Assembly (NCBI GenBank): GCA_015057955.1
Contig: SVDE01000012.1
Span: 1 to 35,935, forward strand
DNA length: 35,935 nt
Direction: 5' to 3'
Origin: Lachnospiraceae bacterium
GTDB taxonomy: Bacteria > Bacillota > Clostridia > Lachnospirales > Lachnospiraceae
The notes under the pieces are model-generated. The model was not told the origin of the DNA and ran no database searches. It saw nothing but the letters and a program-made list of their open reading frames with translations. The first letter of the stretch is position 1. Every line of letters starts with the position of its first letter. Position numbers and translations under genes: made by a program. Positions 34,455 to 35,935 of this stretch are shown here, in pieces.

Positions 34455-35420
34455 ATGGGAAGATACATAATCAAACGTATACTCACGATGATTGTTATCA
34501 TAATCATTGCCGCTTTTGTGGGATTTACGCTTATGTACGTAGTACCGGGAGATCCCGCCAGAAACCTTCTCGGCAATGACGCAACAGCAGAGCTGCTCGC
34601 GGCAAAGAGAGCCGAATTGGGCATAGACAAGCCCTATCTGGTGCAGCTCGGAACTTACTTTTACAACACGTTCATAAGGTTTGATCTGGGTACTTCTTGG
34701 GTTTATAAAACACCCGTAGTAGAGGCTCTTGCTGAACGTCTTCCGAGAACGCTCATCATCGGAGCAGGCGGCATGCTGCTGAACGTTGTTGTCGGTACAC
34801 TGCTTGGTATATTCGCAGCTACGCATCAGGGCAAGCTCGGAGACAGCATAACGATGATCCTTGCCATGGCATTTGTTTCATTCCCGGATTTCTGGGTGGC
34901 GCTGATGGCGATACTGCTGTTCTCATCAACGCTCAACTGGCTGCCGGCCTTCGGTATTGACAGCTGGAAATGCTACATACTGCCGATCCTGTGTTCGTCG
35001 CTCGGCGGTATAGCGGTAAATGCAAGACAGAGCCGAAGCGCCATGCTGGAGACTATCCGTGCGGATTTCGTTACTACTGCAAGGGCAAAGGGACAGCTTG
35101 AAAAGGTTGTAGTCAGAAGACACATGCTCCCGAACGCCATGATGCCGATCATCACAGGTGTAGGCGGAGGTCTTGCACATATTGTTGCCGGATCACCTGT
35201 CATGGAGACGGTTTTCTCAATCCCCGGAGTCGGACAGTACATGCTCATGGGTGTAAATGTACAGGACAGGCCGATAGTCTGCGCATGTATCGTTTTCTTC
35301 GCAGCATTTACATCGGTTGCGATCCTTGTAATGGATCTGTGCTACGCATTCCTTGATCCGAGGATCAAAGCCCAGTACGCGAGCAAAAAGAGAAAGAAAA
35401 CAAAGGAGGCGATCGCATAA
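34455..35420 (+). CDS. dppB: ABC transporter permease, DppB/OppB family
   Basis: MGRYIIKRILTMIVIIIIAAFVGFTLMYVVPGDPARNLLG, ARQSRSAMLETIRADFVTTARAKG, GSPVMETVFSIPGVGQYM. Confidence 0.94.
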   Translation: MGRYIIKRILTMIVIIIIAAFVGFTLMYVVPGDPARNLLGNDATAELLAAKRAELGIDKPYLVQLGTYFYNTFIRFDLGTSWVYKTPVVEALAERLPRTLIIGAGGMLLNVVVGTLLGIFAATHQGKLGDSITMILAMAFVSFPDFWVALMAILLFSSTLNWLPAFGIDSWKCYILPILCSSLGGIAVNARQSRSAMLETIRADFVTTARAKGQLEKVVVRRHMLPNAMMPIITGVGGGLAHIVAGSPVMETVFSIPGVGQYMLMGVNVQDRPIVCACIVFFAAFTSVAILVMDLCYAFLDPRIKAQYASKKRKKTKEAIA

Positions 35421-35935
35421 TGAATGAGGCAGCAACTGTAAAAGTTAAAAAATCTTCTGCTTTTGGCGAATTCATTTATCGTCTCACAAAGAGCGCAAGC
35501 GCAAAGATCGGTCTTATCATATTGGGGCTGGTCATTCTGTTCTGTATCATCGGTCCGCTTTTCGTTCCTTATGGTGTGAATGAAATGGACATGACACTGA
35601 TGTTCGCAAAGCCTTCAGCCGCCCATCCTTTCGGATGTGACAGCCTTGGACGAGACATCATGATCCGTCTTATGTACGGTGGAAGATATTCACTTATCCT
35701 GGGCTTGAGCGCTTCAGTGCTTTCGGGATTTATAGGCATTATCATAGGATGTTTCGCCGGTTATGTCGGCGGAGTTGTTGAAACCATCATCATGCGTTTC
35801 ATGGATGTATGGAGCGCTCTTCCTGCAATGCTCCTTTGCATACTTCTGTCAGCAGTCTTCGGAGCAGGTTTCATTCCTACGATCGTAGCCCTGATAATCG
35901 GACAGATACCGGGCGGTGTCCGAATGACACGTGGA
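35420..35935 (+). CDS. dppC: ABC transporter permease, DppC/OppC family (partial, runs off window)
   Basis: Start codon overlaps dppB stop (TAATG); MNEAATVKVKKSSAFGEFIYRLTKSASAKIGLIILGLVILFCIIGPLF...AHPFGCDSLGRDIMIRLMYGGRYSL. Confidence 0.93.
   Translation, partial: MNEAATVKVKKSSAFGEFIYRLTKSASAKIGLIILGLVILFCIIGPLFVPYGVNEMDMTLMFAKPSAAHPFGCDSLGRDIMIRLMYGGRYSLILGLSASVLSGFIGIIIGCFAGYVGGVVETIIMRFMDVWSALPAMLLCILLSAVFGAGFIPTIVALIIGQIPGGVRMTRG

Noticed and set aside
1-35935. CRISPR array, tRNA/rRNA genes, prophage or insertion sequence
   Set aside because: No regularly spaced repeats, no recognisable RNA gene, and no transposase, integrase or phage structural protein in any frame.

Overview
The window looks chromosomal, from a Clostridia/Lachnospiraceae-type anaerobe (inferred from gene content only). 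I see no CRISPR array, rRNA, tRNA, prophage or transposase. From left to right it holds: a partial DUF2087 gene, an alpha/beta hydrolase, arginine deiminase (arcA), a TIGR00300/LOR-SDH-type ornithine cyclodeaminase and a HEAT-like protein; a CIRCE-controlled hsp20 gene with a possible SD-sequestering leader; a zinc alcohol dehydrogenase and a G3E/CobW-like GTPase; asparaginase; a CYTH protein; a 581-aa hydrolase with an internally duplicated layout; an isolated trmD; a minus-strand group of GH5, two metallo-beta-lactamase-fold proteins, a lipoprotein and a membrane protein; a dienelactone hydrolase next to an anaerobic sulfatase-maturase-like radical SAM protein; an oligopeptide SBP; an XpaC-like protein; a sugar locus (eda-kdgK-deoC-FGGY kinase divergent from an aldose-epimerase-like gene, D-lyxose isomerase and a membrane protein); and a right-hand locus made of SBP-ALDH-hydrolase, a divergent lysR, then hydrolase-dppB-dppC. 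The strongest unexplained signal is a pair of T-N11-A (TTCC-N5-GGAA-like) boxes exactly 30 bp apart, present both in the SBP/lysR intergenic region and upstream of the hydrolase-permease operon. This suggests one LysR-controlled uptake/hydrolysis regulon whose substrate is unknown.
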